Shown: positions 24,567-34,489 of the stretch, piece by piece
How positions within the stretch are numbered: the first letter of the stretch is position 1
How the letters are laid out: each line of letters starts with the position of its first letter
Program-made: the position numbers and the translations under genes
The notes under the pieces: generated by a model
The model's input: only the letters and a program-made list of their open reading frames with translations
What the model was told of the DNA's origin: nothing
The model's database searches: none
Assembly (NCBI GenBank): GCA_005777185.1
Contig: SXNL01000357.1
Coordinates: 1-39,472, forward strand
Source: Myxococcales bacterium
Lineage (GTDB): Bacteria > Myxococcota_A > Polyangia > Polyangiales > Polyangiaceae
Length of the DNA stretch: 39,472 nucleotides
Direction: 5' to 3'

Positions 24567-26453
24567 CTCCTTCTCGATCGTCTTCCACCGGAGCGTCTCG
24601 ATCTCCCCGGGCGTGTCGCGGAGGGCGACCTCGAGGTACGGCTCGATCTCCGACAGCCAGAGGTCCTCGAGCACGCCCTCGTCGCCGAGGTCGTGGCGCA
24701 TGAACGGCGCGAGCCCCACGCGGGCCCGGGCGCCGTCGAGCACGGCGCAGAGCCGGCGCGGATCGAAGCCCGTCGCGCGCCGGTCGTGGAAACGCTTCAG
24801 CGAGGCCACGTCCGTGGAGAGGGTGACGTGCGCGAAGCGGCGAAGCAGCGAGAGCTCCGCCCGCTCTTCCGCGCGGCGACCCGTGTTCATGGTGCCCACG
24901 AGGAGGACGTTGTCGGGGATCTCCAGCCTGCCCCCCACCGCGAGGGTGATCGACCTCGTGCGATCCTCGAGCAGGTAGAGCAGCTCTCCGAGCACGCGCC
25001 CGAGGTCCGCCCGGTCGATCTCGTCCAGGACCATGACGCAGGGCCCCCGCCCGCGGGCGCGCGCGCAGAAGTCCGCAAAACGGCCCGGCACCTCCCCGTG
25101 GACGAAGGCCTCGTAGGTCCACGACGGGTGGAGCTGGACGAGCTCCACGAAGCCGTCCCCTCCGGACACGAGATGACGCGCGAGGTGCTCCGCCGCGAAG
25201 GTCTTCCCCGCGCCGGGCGGGCCCGCGAGGAGGATCTGCCCCTTCCGGCGCGCCGTCCGCGCCCACCGCGCGACCTCACCCTCGTCCCGGCTCAGGTCCG
25301 CCGCGAGCTGCGTGACCGAGTAGTCGCCGTACAGCGGACGCCGCACGTGGACGGCGGCCGTGCCCGCGCCGTCGAGGGGCGGCGTGCCGCGAAGATCCTC
25401 GTACGTGGGGAGGTCGATCTCGAGCAGCGTCCGCGTCCACCGGGGCCTCGAGACCTTGCGCGCGCGCGCGTCGATCCACTCCACGGGGAGGCGGTGCGGG
25501 AGGGCTGCGCCGGGCTCGAAGGTGTAGGGGCCCGTCACGAGGCCGAGACCGAGCACCTCGGAGACGCCCCGGTTCGCGACCACGTGGTCGCCCTGCCGGA
25601 TGCGCGAGAGCTGCCACGCCGTGAGCAAGACGTCGCGCGACAGGCCCGACCTCCCGGACAGCACCTTGCGACAGCGCCAGTCGAAGTCCTCCCTGGAGAT
25701 ACCGGCGAGATCGCCCAGGTCCTCGCAGTCCACGCCGATGAAGCCCTCGTCCTTGCACTCGCCCCAGTGCGCGGCTCCGGGCCCGGGCTCGATCTTCCAG
25801 AACCCACCTTCGCGGAGGGGGTAGTCGCGCTCGGTGACGAGCCAGTACGCGAACATGTCGAGCATGTCGCGCGTGCTCACGGACCTGTCCTTCGCGGGCC
25901 CGGCGAGGACATCCGAGGCCTCGCTGATCAGGGCCTCGGCCGTCTCGTTCAGGGCCGGGTAGTCTCTCAAGGACAGCGACAGATCCGTGCCGGCGAAGTA
26001 GTTCATGGCGGCGCGCGAATGGGCGTGCACGAGGATGAAATCCTTCGGCCGGAGCGCGTTCAGGATGGGGGAGACCAGCCCCGCGTGGAACGGCGCCATG
26101 TCCGGCCGCGCCACGAGCTTCCCGCACGCGGCGCGGAGATCCGCGGGCTCCTCGTTGCAGGTGCGAACGAACGCGAGGAGCGCCTCGGCGACCTTGGGCC
26201 ACGCCTCGGCGTCGGTCTGCTTCCGCACGCGCTCGAAGTCGGCGTCGCCGTGCGGGAGCAGCCGGCGGATCACGAGGTCCGTCACGTCCTCTCCCCTCGA
26301 GGCCGCGCGGACCACGGCGTCGTACCCCGCGCGCGCGTCCTTCCGCGCGGGCGCGTAGCCCTCGCCGTGCTTCTGGCCTGCCGGGGTGGACGCGTACGCC
26401 GTCACGAATTCGTGGAACAGCGCCTCGAACCTCTGCCGCTTCGAAGGGTCCAT
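24555..26453 (-). CDS. EVE-McrB-like NTPase
   Basis: A 632-residue motor of the McrB family, predicted to use GTP or ATP. Layout: an N-terminal helical region (about 1-200); an EVE/PUA-like domain (about 217-330, FWKIEPGPGAAHWGECKDEG, then GDHVVANRGVSEVLGLGLVT and HRLPVEW), the fold that reads modified bases; then the AAA domain with Walker A GPPGAGKT (411-418), the McrB hallmark LHPSWTYEAFVHG (441-453), Walker B VMVLDEID (473-480), TMNTGRR in place of the usual MNTADRS (521-527), and LRR (537-539) as candidate Arg finger. No McrC nuclease follows. It is downstream of trmFO on the same strand and converges on a DNA methyltransferase. Restriction of modified DNA is inferred from domains. Confidence 0.85.
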   Translation of the reverse strand: MDPSKRQRFEALFHEFVTAYASTPAGQKHGEGYAPARKDARAGYDAVVRAASRGEDVTDLVIRRLLPHGDADFERVRKQTDAEAWPKVAEALLAFVRTCNEEPADLRAACGKLVARPDMAPFHAGLVSPILNALRPKDFILVHAHSRAAMNYFAGTDLSLSLRDYPALNETAEALISEASDVLAGPAKDRSVSTRDMLDMFAYWLVTERDYPLREGGFWKIEPGPGAAHWGECKDEGFIGVDCEDLGDLAGISREDFDWRCRKVLSGRSGLSRDVLLTAWQLSRIRQGDHVVANRGVSEVLGLGLVTGPYTFEPGAALPHRLPVEWIDARARKVSRPRWTRTLLEIDLPTYEDLRGTPPLDGAGTAAVHVRRPLYGDYSVTQLAADLSRDEGEVARWARTARRKGQILLAGPPGAGKTFAAEHLARHLVSGGDGFVELVQLHPSWTYEAFVHGEVPGRFADFCARARGRGPCVMVLDEIDRADLGRVLGELLYLLEDRTRSITLAVGGRLEIPDNVLLVGTMNTGRRAEERAELSLLRRFAHVTLSTDVASLKRFHDRRATGFDPRRLCAVLDGARARVGLAPFMRHDLGDEGVLEDLWLSEIEPYLEVALRDTPGEIETLRWKTIEKELGR

Positions 26454-26458
26454 GTCCG

Positions 26459-26578
26459 TCACCGCCCCCACCGGATCACACAGAGGTTCTCCGCGACCTT
26501 GCGCGCGCGCCCGGCGGCCCCGGCGTCGTCGCCAGGGAAGTCCGCCGCGCAGGCGCGGGCCTTGGGCCGGGGGAACAT
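26459..26578 (-). CDS. Possible 39-residue small protein between trmFO and the McrB-like gene
   Basis: A short ORF starting 12 bases after the trmFO stop and ending five bases before the McrB-like ATG. It reads MFPRPKARACAADFPGDD at the start and VAENLCVIRWGR at the end. There is no clear Shine-Dalgarno. Its placement fits an operon, possibly as a leader for translational coupling, but it could be chance. Confidence 0.25.
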   Translation of the reverse strand: MFPRPKARACAADFPGDDAGAAGRARKVAENLCVIRWGR

Positions 26579-26590
26579 CGCGAGACGAGG

Positions 26591-27973
26591 TTACACCAGG
26601 TCGGCGCGCGTCGCCTCGATCCACGGATCGAGGAGCCGGAGGGCGCGCTCGGCGAGCGCCTGGTATCGGTCGCGCTTCTTCAGGCGCCGGTTCGCGTGCG
26701 GAGGAAGGCACGCCCACGTGATGTTCGAGGGCTGGTACCTCGGCTGCTTCCGCCGAACGTGGGTGAGGATCCCGCCGAGCGCCGTGCCCTCGGGCGGCGG
26801 CGTCACGGCGCGGCCCGAGACGCGCTGCGCGAGCATGATCCCGCAGAGGAAGCCCGACGCCGCGCTCTCCACGTAGCCCTCGACCCCCGTGATCTGCCCG
26901 GCCAGGTAGACGTGCTCTCGCGCGCGGAGCATGAGCGCCTCGTCGAGGATCGCGGGCGCGTCGACGAACGTGTTCCGGTGAACGCTGCCGTAGCGCAAGA
27001 TCTCGCACGCCTCGAGCCCCGGGATCATGCAGAATACACGTTTCTGCTCGGGCCAGGTCATCCGCGTCTGGAAGCCGACGAGGTTGTAAGCCGTCCGCGC
27101 GGCGTCCTCCGCGCGGAGCTGCACCACGGCGAACGGGCGCCGACCCGTCCGCGGATCGGTGAGGCCCACCGGCTTCATCGGGCCGAACGCCAGGGTCAGC
27201 TCGCCGCGCTCCGCCATGACCTCGACGGGGAGGCAGCCCTCGAAGTACCGCGCGTCCTCGAACGGGCGCGCCTCGACCTTCGCGGCAGCCACGATCGCCG
27301 CGACGAAGGCCCGGTACCCGGCCTCGTCGAACGGGCAGTTCACGTACGCCTCGTCGCCGAGCGCCAGCGCGTCGCGCGGCAGGTCCGGATCGAGGGGATC
27401 GACGCCCCCCTTGCCCCAGCGCGACTGGCGGAACACCCGCTCCGTGTCGATGGAGTCGGCGGCGACGATCGGCGCGATCGCGTCGTAGTAGGCGAGGTGA
27501 TCGGCCCCGACCGTGCGCGCGAGGTCGTCCGCGAGCTCCGTGCCGGTCAGCGGCCCCGTGGCCAGGATCACGGGCCGCTCCCGGCTCGCGGCCGGGATCT
27601 CCCGCACGATCTCGGCGCGTAACTCGACGTGAGGGATCTCCTTCAGGCGCCTCGTGATCTCGGCGGCGAAGACCTCGCGATCCACCGCGAGCGCGCCGCG
27701 GGCGGGCACCTTCGCATGGTCGGCCACGGAGAGGACGAGCGACCCCGCGCGACGCAGCTCCTCCTTGAGGAGCCCAACCGCGTTCACCAGCGCCGCCCCG
27801 CGGAGGGAGTTCGAGCACACGAGCTCGGCGAGGTGGTCCGTCGTCTGAGCGGGCGTGCGGCGGAGCGGCTTCTGCTCGACGAGGAGGACGGCGATCCCGC
27901 GCCGGGCGAGCTGGTACGCGGCCTCGCAGCCCGCGAGGCCCCCGCCGACGACGGTCACGCTCGGCATGGGCAT
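26591..27973 (-). CDS. trmFO: Folate-dependent tRNA (uracil-54-C5) methyltransferase TrmFO
   Basis: Methylates U54 in the T-loop of tRNA with methylenetetrahydrofolate and FAD. The 460-residue product has the FAD motif [20 protein letters not shown] near the N-terminus (about 6-25). TrmFO-specific segments follow: [20 protein letters not shown] (around 50-70, with the Cys), [29 protein letters not shown] and [20 protein letters not shown] (conserved FAD-binding C-terminal block). The start is ATG 27973, with an in-frame ATG two codons later. It is the first gene of a leftward unit with the small ORF and the McrB-like gene. Intact, normal length. Confidence 0.95.
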   Translation of the reverse strand: MPMPSVTVVGGGLAGCEAAYQLARRGIAVLLVEQKPLRRTPAQTTDHLAELVCSNSLRGAALVNAVGLLKEELRRAGSLVLSVADHAKVPARGALAVDREVFAAEITRRLKEIPHVELRAEIVREIPAASRERPVILATGPLTGTELADDLARTVGADHLAYYDAIAPIVAADSIDTERVFRQSRWGKGGVDPLDPDLPRDALALGDEAYVNCPFDEAGYRAFVAAIVAAAKVEARPFEDARYFEGCLPVEVMAERGELTLAFGPMKPVGLTDPRTGRRPFAVVQLRAEDAARTAYNLVGFQTRMTWPEQKRVFCMIPGLEACEILRYGSVHRNTFVDAPAILDEALMLRAREHVYLAGQITGVEGYVESAASGFLCGIMLAQRVSGRAVTPPPEGTALGGILTHVRRKQPRYQPSNITWACLPPHANRRLKKRDRYQALAERALRLLDPWIEATRADLV

Positions 27974-28055
27974 GCGGCGACGGAGCGCCTCCGGCTCCCT
28001 TCGGCGAGAGAGAAGCCGTGCGGGTGAGGTCCGCGCGGAACGCTCCGCATTCGCG

Positions 28056-30218
28056 TCAGGCCCTCTCCACGGCGACGACGCCCTGCACCTTCGACAGCGC
28101 GCGCATGACCCCCTTGAGCTGACCGAGGTCGGAGCACACGAAGGTGAAGACGTTCACGGCGCGCCCGTCATCGCCGGCGCGGCAGTTGGCCTCGCTGATG
28201 TTGATGCCCTGCTCGCTGAAGGTGCTGCCCACGGTGGCCAGGATGCCGGGGCGGTTGGCGGTGACGATCTTGAGCTGCACGTTCCGGTTGATCTTCGCCT
28301 TCTGGTCCCACGCGATCTCGACGCGGCGCTCCGGATCCGTGTCGAACGCCTTCTGACAGCCGCGGCGGTGGATCGTGATGCCGCGACCGCGCGTGATGAA
28401 GCCGAGGATGTCGTCGCCCGGCAGCGGGTTGCAGCACTTGGCGTACCGCACGAGCACGTCGTCGATGCCGTTCAGCTTGATGCCGCCGTCGCCTGCGCCC
28501 GTGATCTTTCGCACGAAGCCCGCGATGCGGCCCTCCCGCAGGGGCTCGGGCGCGATGGACGGCGCCCCGTCCGGGGCGGGCGGAGCGAGCGTGCGGAGCA
28601 CAGCGTCGGTATCGGTCTTTCCGTACCCGATCGAGATGAGGAGCTCGTCGGCGTTCGAGACCTTCATGGCCTCGAGCAGCTTGCGGAGCTCCTTGTCGTT
28701 CTTGAGCAGCTTGTTGAGCGAGATCTGCGCCTTGTGGAGCTCGCGCTCGAGCAGCTCGCGTCCGAGCTTGAGCGACTTCTCGCGCTGCTCCTGCCGGAGG
28801 TAGTTCCGGATCTTGGCCTTGGCGCGCGTCGTGCCGACGAAGTCGAGCCAGTCCTTGTTCGGCGTCTGCGTCTGCGAGGTGAGGATCTCGACGATGTCGC
28901 CGCTCTTGAGCTTGTAGCGGAGCCCCTCCATCTTCCCGTTCACGCGCGCGCCCGTGACGTGCTCGCCGAGCTGGGAGTGGATCGCGAACGCGAAGTCGAC
29001 GGGCGTGGCCCCCCGCGGGAAGACCCGCACGTCACCCGTCGGCGTGAAGACGTACACCTCGTCCTGGAAGAGGTCGATCTTCACGCCCTCCAGGAACTCG
29101 GCCGGGTCCTTGAGGTCCTTCTGCCACTCCATGAGCTGGCGCAGCCAGCCGAAGCGCTCCGCGTCCTGGTCGGAGATGCCGCTCCCCTTGTCCTTGTACT
29201 TCCAGTGGGCGGCGATGCCGCGCTCCGCCACGCGCTGCATGTCGTGCGTGCGGATCTGGATCTCGATGCGCTCGCGCTCGGGCCCGATGACCGTCGTGTG
29301 GAGCGACTGGTACATGTTCGGCTTCGGGAGCGCGATGTAGTCCTTGAAGCGGCCGGGCACGGGCGTCCACTTGGAATGGATGACGCCGAGCGTCGCGTAG
29401 CAGTCGCTCACGCTCTCGACCAGTACACGGAAGGCGATGAGGTCGTGGATCTGGTCGATCGTCGTCTGCTGCACCTTCATCTTGCGCCAGATCGACGCGA
29501 TGTGCTTCGCCCGACCGTGGACCTCGCCCGCGAAGCCCTGCTCGCCGAGGCGCGCGCGCAGCGTCTTGCACACGGACTCGATGTAGCGGTCTCGCTCCTT
29601 CTGCGTCTTCTGGACGGCCTGGGAGATCTCCTGGTACGCGTCGGGCTCGAGGTACTTGAAGGAGAGATCCTCGAGCTCGCTCTTGAACGCCTGGATGCCG
29701 AGGCGGTTCGCGAGGGGGGCGTAGATCTCCATCGTCTCACGGGCGATCCGCTCCTGCGCCTCGGGCTTCATGTGCTGGAGCGTGCGCATGTTGTCGACGC
29801 GGTCGCAGAGCTTGACGAGGAGCACGCGGATGTCGCGCGCCATGGCCACGACCATCTTGCGGAAGTTCTCGGCCTGCCGGTCCTCCTTCGACGTGAAGTT
29901 GATCTGCGAGAGCTTCGTCACCCCTTCGACGAGCGCGGCGATCTCGGCGCCGAACTCGCGCTCGATGTCCCGCGTGGTCGCGAGCGTGTCCTCGACCACG
30001 TCGTGGAGGAGGCCCGCGCAGACGCTGGCGGTATCGAGCCGGAGATCGGTGATGATGGTCGCGACCGCGACGGGGTGGATGAAGTACGGGTCGCCGGACT
30101 TGCGCTTCTGCCCCTCGTGCATCCGCCGCGAGTACTCGTACGCCTTCTTCAGAAGGTCGACGTCCGCGGCGGGCTGGTAGGTGCGCACGCGCGCGATGAG
30201 TTGGGGGACTTCCAGCAT
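28056..30218 (-). CDS. Bifunctional (p)ppGpp synthetase/hydrolase (Rel/SpoT)
   Basis: Makes and degrades the alarmone (p)ppGpp. The 720-residue protein has an HD hydrolase domain with HDVVED (residues 72-77), a synthetase domain with the RxKD signature [14 protein letters not shown] and [10 protein letters not shown], a TGS domain (about 390-450, [20 protein letters not shown]), and a C-terminal ACT domain (about 645-720). RxKD with an intact HD motif indicates both activities. ATG 30218 is chosen because it begins [10 protein letters not shown], as usual for the family; a frame extension to 30281 has no such content. The predicted promoter lies 35-63 bases upstream. It is divergent from hemW. 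Confidence 0.95.
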   Translation of the reverse strand: MLEVPQLIARVRTYQPAADVDLLKKAYEYSRRMHEGQKRKSGDPYFIHPVAVATIITDLRLDTASVCAGLLHDVVEDTLATTRDIEREFGAEIAALVEGVTKLSQINFTSKEDRQAENFRKMVVAMARDIRVLLVKLCDRVDNMRTLQHMKPEAQERIARETMEIYAPLANRLGIQAFKSELEDLSFKYLEPDAYQEISQAVQKTQKERDRYIESVCKTLRARLGEQGFAGEVHGRAKHIASIWRKMKVQQTTIDQIHDLIAFRVLVESVSDCYATLGVIHSKWTPVPGRFKDYIALPKPNMYQSLHTTVIGPERERIEIQIRTHDMQRVAERGIAAHWKYKDKGSGISDQDAERFGWLRQLMEWQKDLKDPAEFLEGVKIDLFQDEVYVFTPTGDVRVFPRGATPVDFAFAIHSQLGEHVTGARVNGKMEGLRYKLKSGDIVEILTSQTQTPNKDWLDFVGTTRAKAKIRNYLRQEQREKSLKLGRELLERELHKAQISLNKLLKNDKELRKLLEAMKVSNADELLISIGYGKTDTDAVLRTLAPPAPDGAPSIAPEPLREGRIAGFVRKITGAGDGGIKLNGIDDVLVRYAKCCNPLPGDDILGFITRGRGITIHRRGCQKAFDTDPERRVEIAWDQKAKINRNVQLKIVTANRPGILATVGSTFSEQGINISEANCRAGDDGRAVNVFTFVCSDLGQLKGVMRALSKVQGVVAVERA

Positions 30219-30252
30219 CGGTGTGAAACCGCGGCATTCCCCGCGTCGTCGA

Positions 30253-30281
30253 AGCGTAACACCATGGATCGGCGGTTCCAA
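30253..30281 (-). promoter_or_regulatory. Candidate promoter of the Rel/SpoT gene
   Basis: On the minus strand TTGGAA (-35, 30276-30281), a 17-base spacer and TACGCT (-10, 30253-30258) preceded by TGT as an extended -10. The predicted leader is about 28 bases and has no clear Shine-Dalgarno. Confidence 0.4.
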
Positions 30282-30316
30282 GCCCGCCCGCGCGCCACTT
30301 GCACTACAACGGCTGG

Positions 30317-31480
30317 GTGCGGTCGTCGGTGTACGTTCACTTCCCGTATTGCCTGAAGAAGTGCCCCTACTGCGACTTCGTCAGCTACAAGGCCGACCGC
30401 GCCGAGATCGATCACGCGGGGTACGCCGACGCCGTGATCGCCGAGCTTGGCCGACGGATGGCGGGCGAAGGACCGCGAACCGCGGACGGGGGGCCGATCG
30501 GGAGCATCTTCTTCGGGGGCGGGACGCCGAGCCTGTGGGAGCCGCGCGAGATCGCGCGCGTCCTCGACGCGGCGAGGCGCACGCTGGTGCTCGCGGACGA
30601 CGTGGAGATCACGGTGGAGTGCAACCCGACGTCGCTCGATCGGGACCGGGCGGCCGCGCTCCTCGCCGCCGGCGTGAACCGCCTCTCGATCGGCGCCCAA
30701 TCCCTGCGGGACGGCGAGCTGGCGTTCCTCGGCCGGCTGCACGACCCGGCGGGCGCCCTCCGCGCGATCGAGGGCGCGCTCGCGACGGGGGTCCGCGTCT
30801 CTGCGGATCTCATCTACGGGCTCCCCGACCAGAGCCCCGAGGACGCCGCGCGCCAGGCGGACCAGCTCGCCGCGCTCGGCCTCGCGCACGTGTCGGCCTA
30901 CCAGCTCACGATCGAGGAGGGCACCCTGTTCGGCGAGCTCCGCCGCCGCGGGCGCCTTCCGATGGCGGACGACGCGCGCGTGGCGGAGGCCTTCGTCCTC
31001 GTCGAAGAGGCGCTCGCGTCGCGCGGGCTCGCCCACTACGAGATCTCGAACTTCGCCCGGCCGGGGGAGGAGGCGCGCCACAACCTCGGCTACTGGCGGG
31101 GCGAACCCTACCTCGGCGTGGGGTGCGGCGCGTACGGCTTCCAGCGGATCGGGCCGGGAGGGCGCCGCTGGCGCAACGAGCTCGACCCCGCGCGATACAT
31201 GCATACCGCACGCTCCGGCGCGGACACGACCATCTCGTCCGAGGATCTCGACGGAGACGCGCTCCTGCGCGAGCGGATCATGCTCGGGCTCAGGCTCGCG
31301 GGCGGCCTGGATCTCGACGAGGCGGGGCGCGATCTCGCCCTCGATCCGTGGCCGGCTCGCCGCGTGAAGGCCGCGGACGCGCTCGCCGCTCGTGGGCGCC
31401 TCGTGCGGGACGGCGGACAGGTCCGCATCCCGCACGACGCGTGGCTGTTCACGGACGACACCGCCTCCCGCCTCTTCTGA
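30317..31480 (+). CDS. hemW: Radical SAM heme chaperone HemW (HemN-like)
   Basis: A radical S-adenosylmethionine protein of the coproporphyrinogen dehydrogenase-like family; HemW members bind heme and help insert it. The 387-residue product has the iron-sulfur motif CLKKCPYC (C-x3-C-x2-C) within YVHFPYCLKKCPYCDF, then FFGGGTPSLW, VECNPTSLD, and HVSAYQLTIEEGTLFG typical of HemW. A C-terminal HNLGYWRGEPYLGVGCGAYG block follows. The start is uncertain: GTG 30317 is preferred because a TACAAC hexamer lies six bases before it, but TTG 30299 would also work. It is divergent from Rel/SpoT. Confidence 0.9.
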   Translation: MRSSVYVHFPYCLKKCPYCDFVSYKADRAEIDHAGYADAVIAELGRRMAGEGPRTADGGPIGSIFFGGGTPSLWEPREIARVLDAARRTLVLADDVEITVECNPTSLDRDRAAALLAAGVNRLSIGAQSLRDGELAFLGRLHDPAGALRAIEGALATGVRVSADLIYGLPDQSPEDAARQADQLAALGLAHVSAYQLTIEEGTLFGELRRRGRLPMADDARVAEAFVLVEEALASRGLAHYEISNFARPGEEARHNLGYWRGEPYLGVGCGAYGFQRIGPGGRRWRNELDPARYMHTARSGADTTISSEDLDGDALLRERIMLGLRLAGGLDLDEAGRDLALDPWPARRVKAADALAARGRLVRDGGQVRIPHDAWLFTDDTASRLF

Positions 31481-31509
31481 TCGGGGCCGTCCTCTGGTAC
31501 CACCGGCGC

Positions 31510-32943
31510 ATGAAGAACCGGCTCTTGCTGGCCGCCCTCCTCCTCGCGCCCCTGGCGCACGCGGCTCCCCCGGTCGAGCCGCCGCCCACGGCGAAGACGC
31601 CACCCCCCTCCGCCGGTGGGGCGGTGCGCCTCGACGTGCAGAAGCTCACGCTGGAGAACGGGCTCCGCGTCGTGATGTCGGTCGACCCGACGTCGCCGAC
31701 GGTCGCCGTCGACGTCGTCTACGACGTCGGCAGCCGCAACGAGGAGCGCGGCAAGAGCGGGTTCGCGCACCTCTTCGAGCACATGATGTTCCAGGGCTCG
31801 AGCAACGTCCCGCGCGGCGAGCACTTCAAGCTCGTCACCGCGCACGGCGGCACCCTCAACGGCACCACCAGCGAGGACCGGACCAACTACTTCGAGATGC
31901 TGCCGCGGAGCGAGCTGGCCCTGGGCATCTGGCTCGAGGCCGACCGGATGCGATCGCTGGACGTGTCGCAGTCGAACCTCGACAACCAGCGCGCGGTCGT
32001 CAAGGAGGAGTTCCGCATGCGCGTCGAGAACGCCCCCTACGTCCCCGCGTACTTCCGCATGCGCGAGCTCGTGTTCCAGGGCTACTGGCCCTACGAGCAC
32101 CCCGCGATCGGCACGATGAAGGACCTCGACGCCGCCGCCCTGGACTGGGTCCGCGCCTTCCACGCCGCCTACTACGCGCCGAACAACGCCGTGCTCTCGA
32201 TCGCGGGCGACTTCGATCCGAAGGAGGCCGAGGCCCATGTCCGCCGGTACTTCGGCCCGATCAAGGCGCAGCCCGCGATCCCGAAGTACGAGCCGGGCCC
32301 GCTGCCGGAGCAGAAGGGCCCTCGATCCGCCGTCGTGCTCGACACCCACGCGAAGCTCCACGCCATCTTCGACGGGTGGATCATCCCGCCGAGCCGCGAG
32401 AAGGATCACCACGCGCTCGAGCTCGCCGCGATGGTCCTCGCGGACGGCGAGAGCTCGCGGCTGCACCGGCTGCTCGTGCGCGAGCGGGCCGTCTGCGCCG
32501 AGGTGAGCGCGGAGACGGAGGGGCAGCGCGGCCCCGACATCTTCATGGTGCAGGCCAAGATCGCCAGCCAGGCGAAGCCGGACGAGGTGGCGCGCATGCT
32601 CGACGCCGAGATCCGGCGCCTCGGCCAGGGCGGCCCGACCGAGGCCGAGATGACCAAGGTGAAGAACCGCGTGCGGGCGCAGTTCCTCCGCGGCCTGCAG
32701 TCGAACTTCCAGAAGGCGCAGAAGCTCGCCGAGTACGAGCTCTACTGGGGCGACGCCGCGAAGCTGAACGACGAGCTCGCGAGCTACCTCGCCGTGACCG
32801 ACGCCGACATCAAGCGCGTCGTCTCGCAGTACCTGACCGAGGACCGGCGCTCCCGCGTCATGGTCAAGCCGCACGCCGAGAAGGCGCCCGAGAAGGCCGC
32901 GGACAAACCTGCCGAGAAGGCCCCCACCCCGAAGGGGCAGTGA
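31510..32943 (+). CDS. Zinc protease of the M16 family, exported
   Basis: A 477-residue insulinase-like peptidase. The signal peptide (MKNRLLLAALLLAPLAHA) is followed by a Pro-rich linker and the M16 fold. HLFEH is the inverted zinc motif HxxEH, and VVKEEFRMR supplies the third ligand Glu downstream. The C-terminal half (about 210-450) is the second M16 domain, and a Lys/Ala/Pro-rich tail ends the protein. It is likely periplasmic or outer-membrane-associated. ATG 31510 has no Shine-Dalgarno; TGGTACCAC lies just upstream. It is followed one base later by the second M16 gene, so the two probably form a heterodimer as in other bacterial M16 pairs. Confidence 0.92.
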   Translation: MKNRLLLAALLLAPLAHAAPPVEPPPTAKTPPPSAGGAVRLDVQKLTLENGLRVVMSVDPTSPTVAVDVVYDVGSRNEERGKSGFAHLFEHMMFQGSSNVPRGEHFKLVTAHGGTLNGTTSEDRTNYFEMLPRSELALGIWLEADRMRSLDVSQSNLDNQRAVVKEEFRMRVENAPYVPAYFRMRELVFQGYWPYEHPAIGTMKDLDAAALDWVRAFHAAYYAPNNAVLSIAGDFDPKEAEAHVRRYFGPIKAQPAIPKYEPGPLPEQKGPRSAVVLDTHAKLHAIFDGWIIPPSREKDHHALELAAMVLADGESSRLHRLLVRERAVCAEVSAETEGQRGPDIFMVQAKIASQAKPDEVARMLDAEIRRLGQGGPTEAEMTKVKNRVRAQFLRGLQSNFQKAQKLAEYELYWGDAAKLNDELASYLAVTDADIKRVVSQYLTEDRRSRVMVKPHAEKAPEKAADKPAEKAPTPKGQ

Positions 32944-32944
32944 C

Positions 32945-34489
32945 ATGATCCGCTCGTCCCACCCGTCGCTTCCCCTCGCCGCTGTCCTCGCGCTCGCCGC
33001 CTCCGCGTGCGGCAGCCCGCGACCCGCGAGCTTCGGCCCGGTGAAGGTCGACATCCCCGTCCTCGACACGACGAAGGCCCCCAAGGGTATGGCGAAGGCC
33101 GGCCCGCGCCGCGAGGCGCCCCCCCCGTCCTCGGCCGTGAAGGAGTCGCCCTTCCCCGCCGTCGACCACGCCGCGCTCGCGAACGGCGTCGGGGTCGACG
33201 TCGTCACGGCGAAGTCCCTGCCCCTCGCGCACGTGCGCGTGCTCGTGAAGGCGGGCGCGGGCTACGGGGCGCTCCCCGCGACGGGAGCGATCACCGCCCA
33301 GCTCCTCAAGGACGGCGGCACGCGGGGCATGTCGAGCGCGGACGTGCTGCGCAAGGTCGAGACGGTCGGCGCCGACATCGGCGTGCGGGCGGACAACGAC
33401 GCCATCGTCCTCTCGCTGACGGTGCCATCGGACAAGCTCGGCGAGGCGTTCGGCGTCCTCGGTGAGGTCACGCGCTTTCCGCGCTTCGACGACGGGGAGC
33501 TCCAGAAGCTGAAGAACCGGATGTCCGACGAGGCGAAGGAGAACGCTCGGTCGAGCGGCATGTTCATGGCCACGCGCGCGCTCTTCCGCGAACTCTACGG
33601 CGCGAAGGGGCCGTACGCGACGATGGGCCTCCTGGCCTCGGACATCGCGAAGGTGGGCGGGCGCGAGGTGCGCGACTTCCACCGCGCCTTCTTCGTCCCC
33701 GGGAACGTGACGGTGGTGATCACGGGCGCGGTCGAGCCCGCGGACGCGAAGGCGCTCGTCGAGAAGGCGTTCGGCGACTGGAAGGGAGACGCGCCGCCGG
33801 CCGTCGAGGTGCCCGCCCCGAAGGCTCCGGAGAAGCGTCGCGTGATCGTCTGCCACCGCGAAGGCAGCGCGCAGTCCGACGCGTTCGTCGCGATGCTCGC
33901 GCCCGCCCGCGGCGTCCCCGAGTGGCCTGCGATCCGCGTGTCGAACCAGGTCCTCGGCGGCGGCGTCGCGAGCCGCCTGTTCCTCGACGTCCGGGAGCAG
34001 CGGTCGCTCGCGTACCGCACGAGCGCGCAGATCCTGGAGCTCGCGAAGGGCCCGCAGCCGCTGATCGTGTACGCCGGAACGGAGACGAAGAAGACGGACC
34101 AGGCGGTGCGGGGCCTGCTCGACAACCTCGACCGGATCGCGAAGGGCGACGTGCGCGAGGAGGAGGCCGCGAGCGCGCGGCGGTACCTCTCGGACATCTT
34201 CGCGATCCGCATGGAGACGCTCGGCTCGGTGGCCGACATGATCACGAACCTGCGCGTGCTCGGCCTCCCGGACGGGTACTACGACGCGTACCGCACGGAG
34301 GTCCGCGGCGTGAACGCCGACGGGGTGAACGGCGTCGCGAGGACGCTGTACCCGACGAAGAACGCCCTCGTGCTCGTGGCGGGGGACGCGGGCGCGATCG
34401 CCGACGGCCTCGCGGCGTTCGGGGACGTGACGGTGGTGGATCCCGAGAAGGACTTCGCGGTGGTGAGGACGGTCGCCGCGAAGCCCTAG
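32945..34489 (+). CDS. M16 family pseudo-peptidase partner, lipoprotein
   Basis: A 514-residue lipoprotein (MIRSSHPSLPLAAVLALAASAC, Cys lipobox) of the M16 family. The position of the zinc motif is occupied by TGAITAQLLKDGG, so HxxEH is missing and the protein should be catalytically inactive. Conserved substrate-binding residues are kept in the C-terminal domain (for example VSNQVLGGGVASRLFLDVREQRSLAY). Bacterial M16 pairs often have one active and one inactive subunit; the second gene here fits the latter. It starts one base after the TGA of the active subunit. Convergent with the gene at 34490-35422, with abutting stops. Confidence 0.9.
   Translation: MIRSSHPSLPLAAVLALAASACGSPRPASFGPVKVDIPVLDTTKAPKGMAKAGPRREAPPPSSAVKESPFPAVDHAALANGVGVDVVTAKSLPLAHVRVLVKAGAGYGALPATGAITAQLLKDGGTRGMSSADVLRKVETVGADIGVRADNDAIVLSLTVPSDKLGEAFGVLGEVTRFPRFDDGELQKLKNRMSDEAKENARSSGMFMATRALFRELYGAKGPYATMGLLASDIAKVGGREVRDFHRAFFVPGNVTVVITGAVEPADAKALVEKAFGDWKGDAPPAVEVPAPKAPEKRRVIVCHREGSAQSDAFVAMLAPARGVPEWPAIRVSNQVLGGGVASRLFLDVREQRSLAYRTSAQILELAKGPQPLIVYAGTETKKTDQAVRGLLDNLDRIAKGDVREEEAASARRYLSDIFAIRMETLGSVADMITNLRVLGLPDGYYDAYRTEVRGVNADGVNGVARTLYPTKNALVLVAGDAGAIADGLAAFGDVTVVDPEKDFAVVRTVAAKP

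Noticed and set aside
30264-30316. ATG at 30264 as the hemW start
   Set aside because: It is in a different frame from the CxxxCxxC-containing reading frame.
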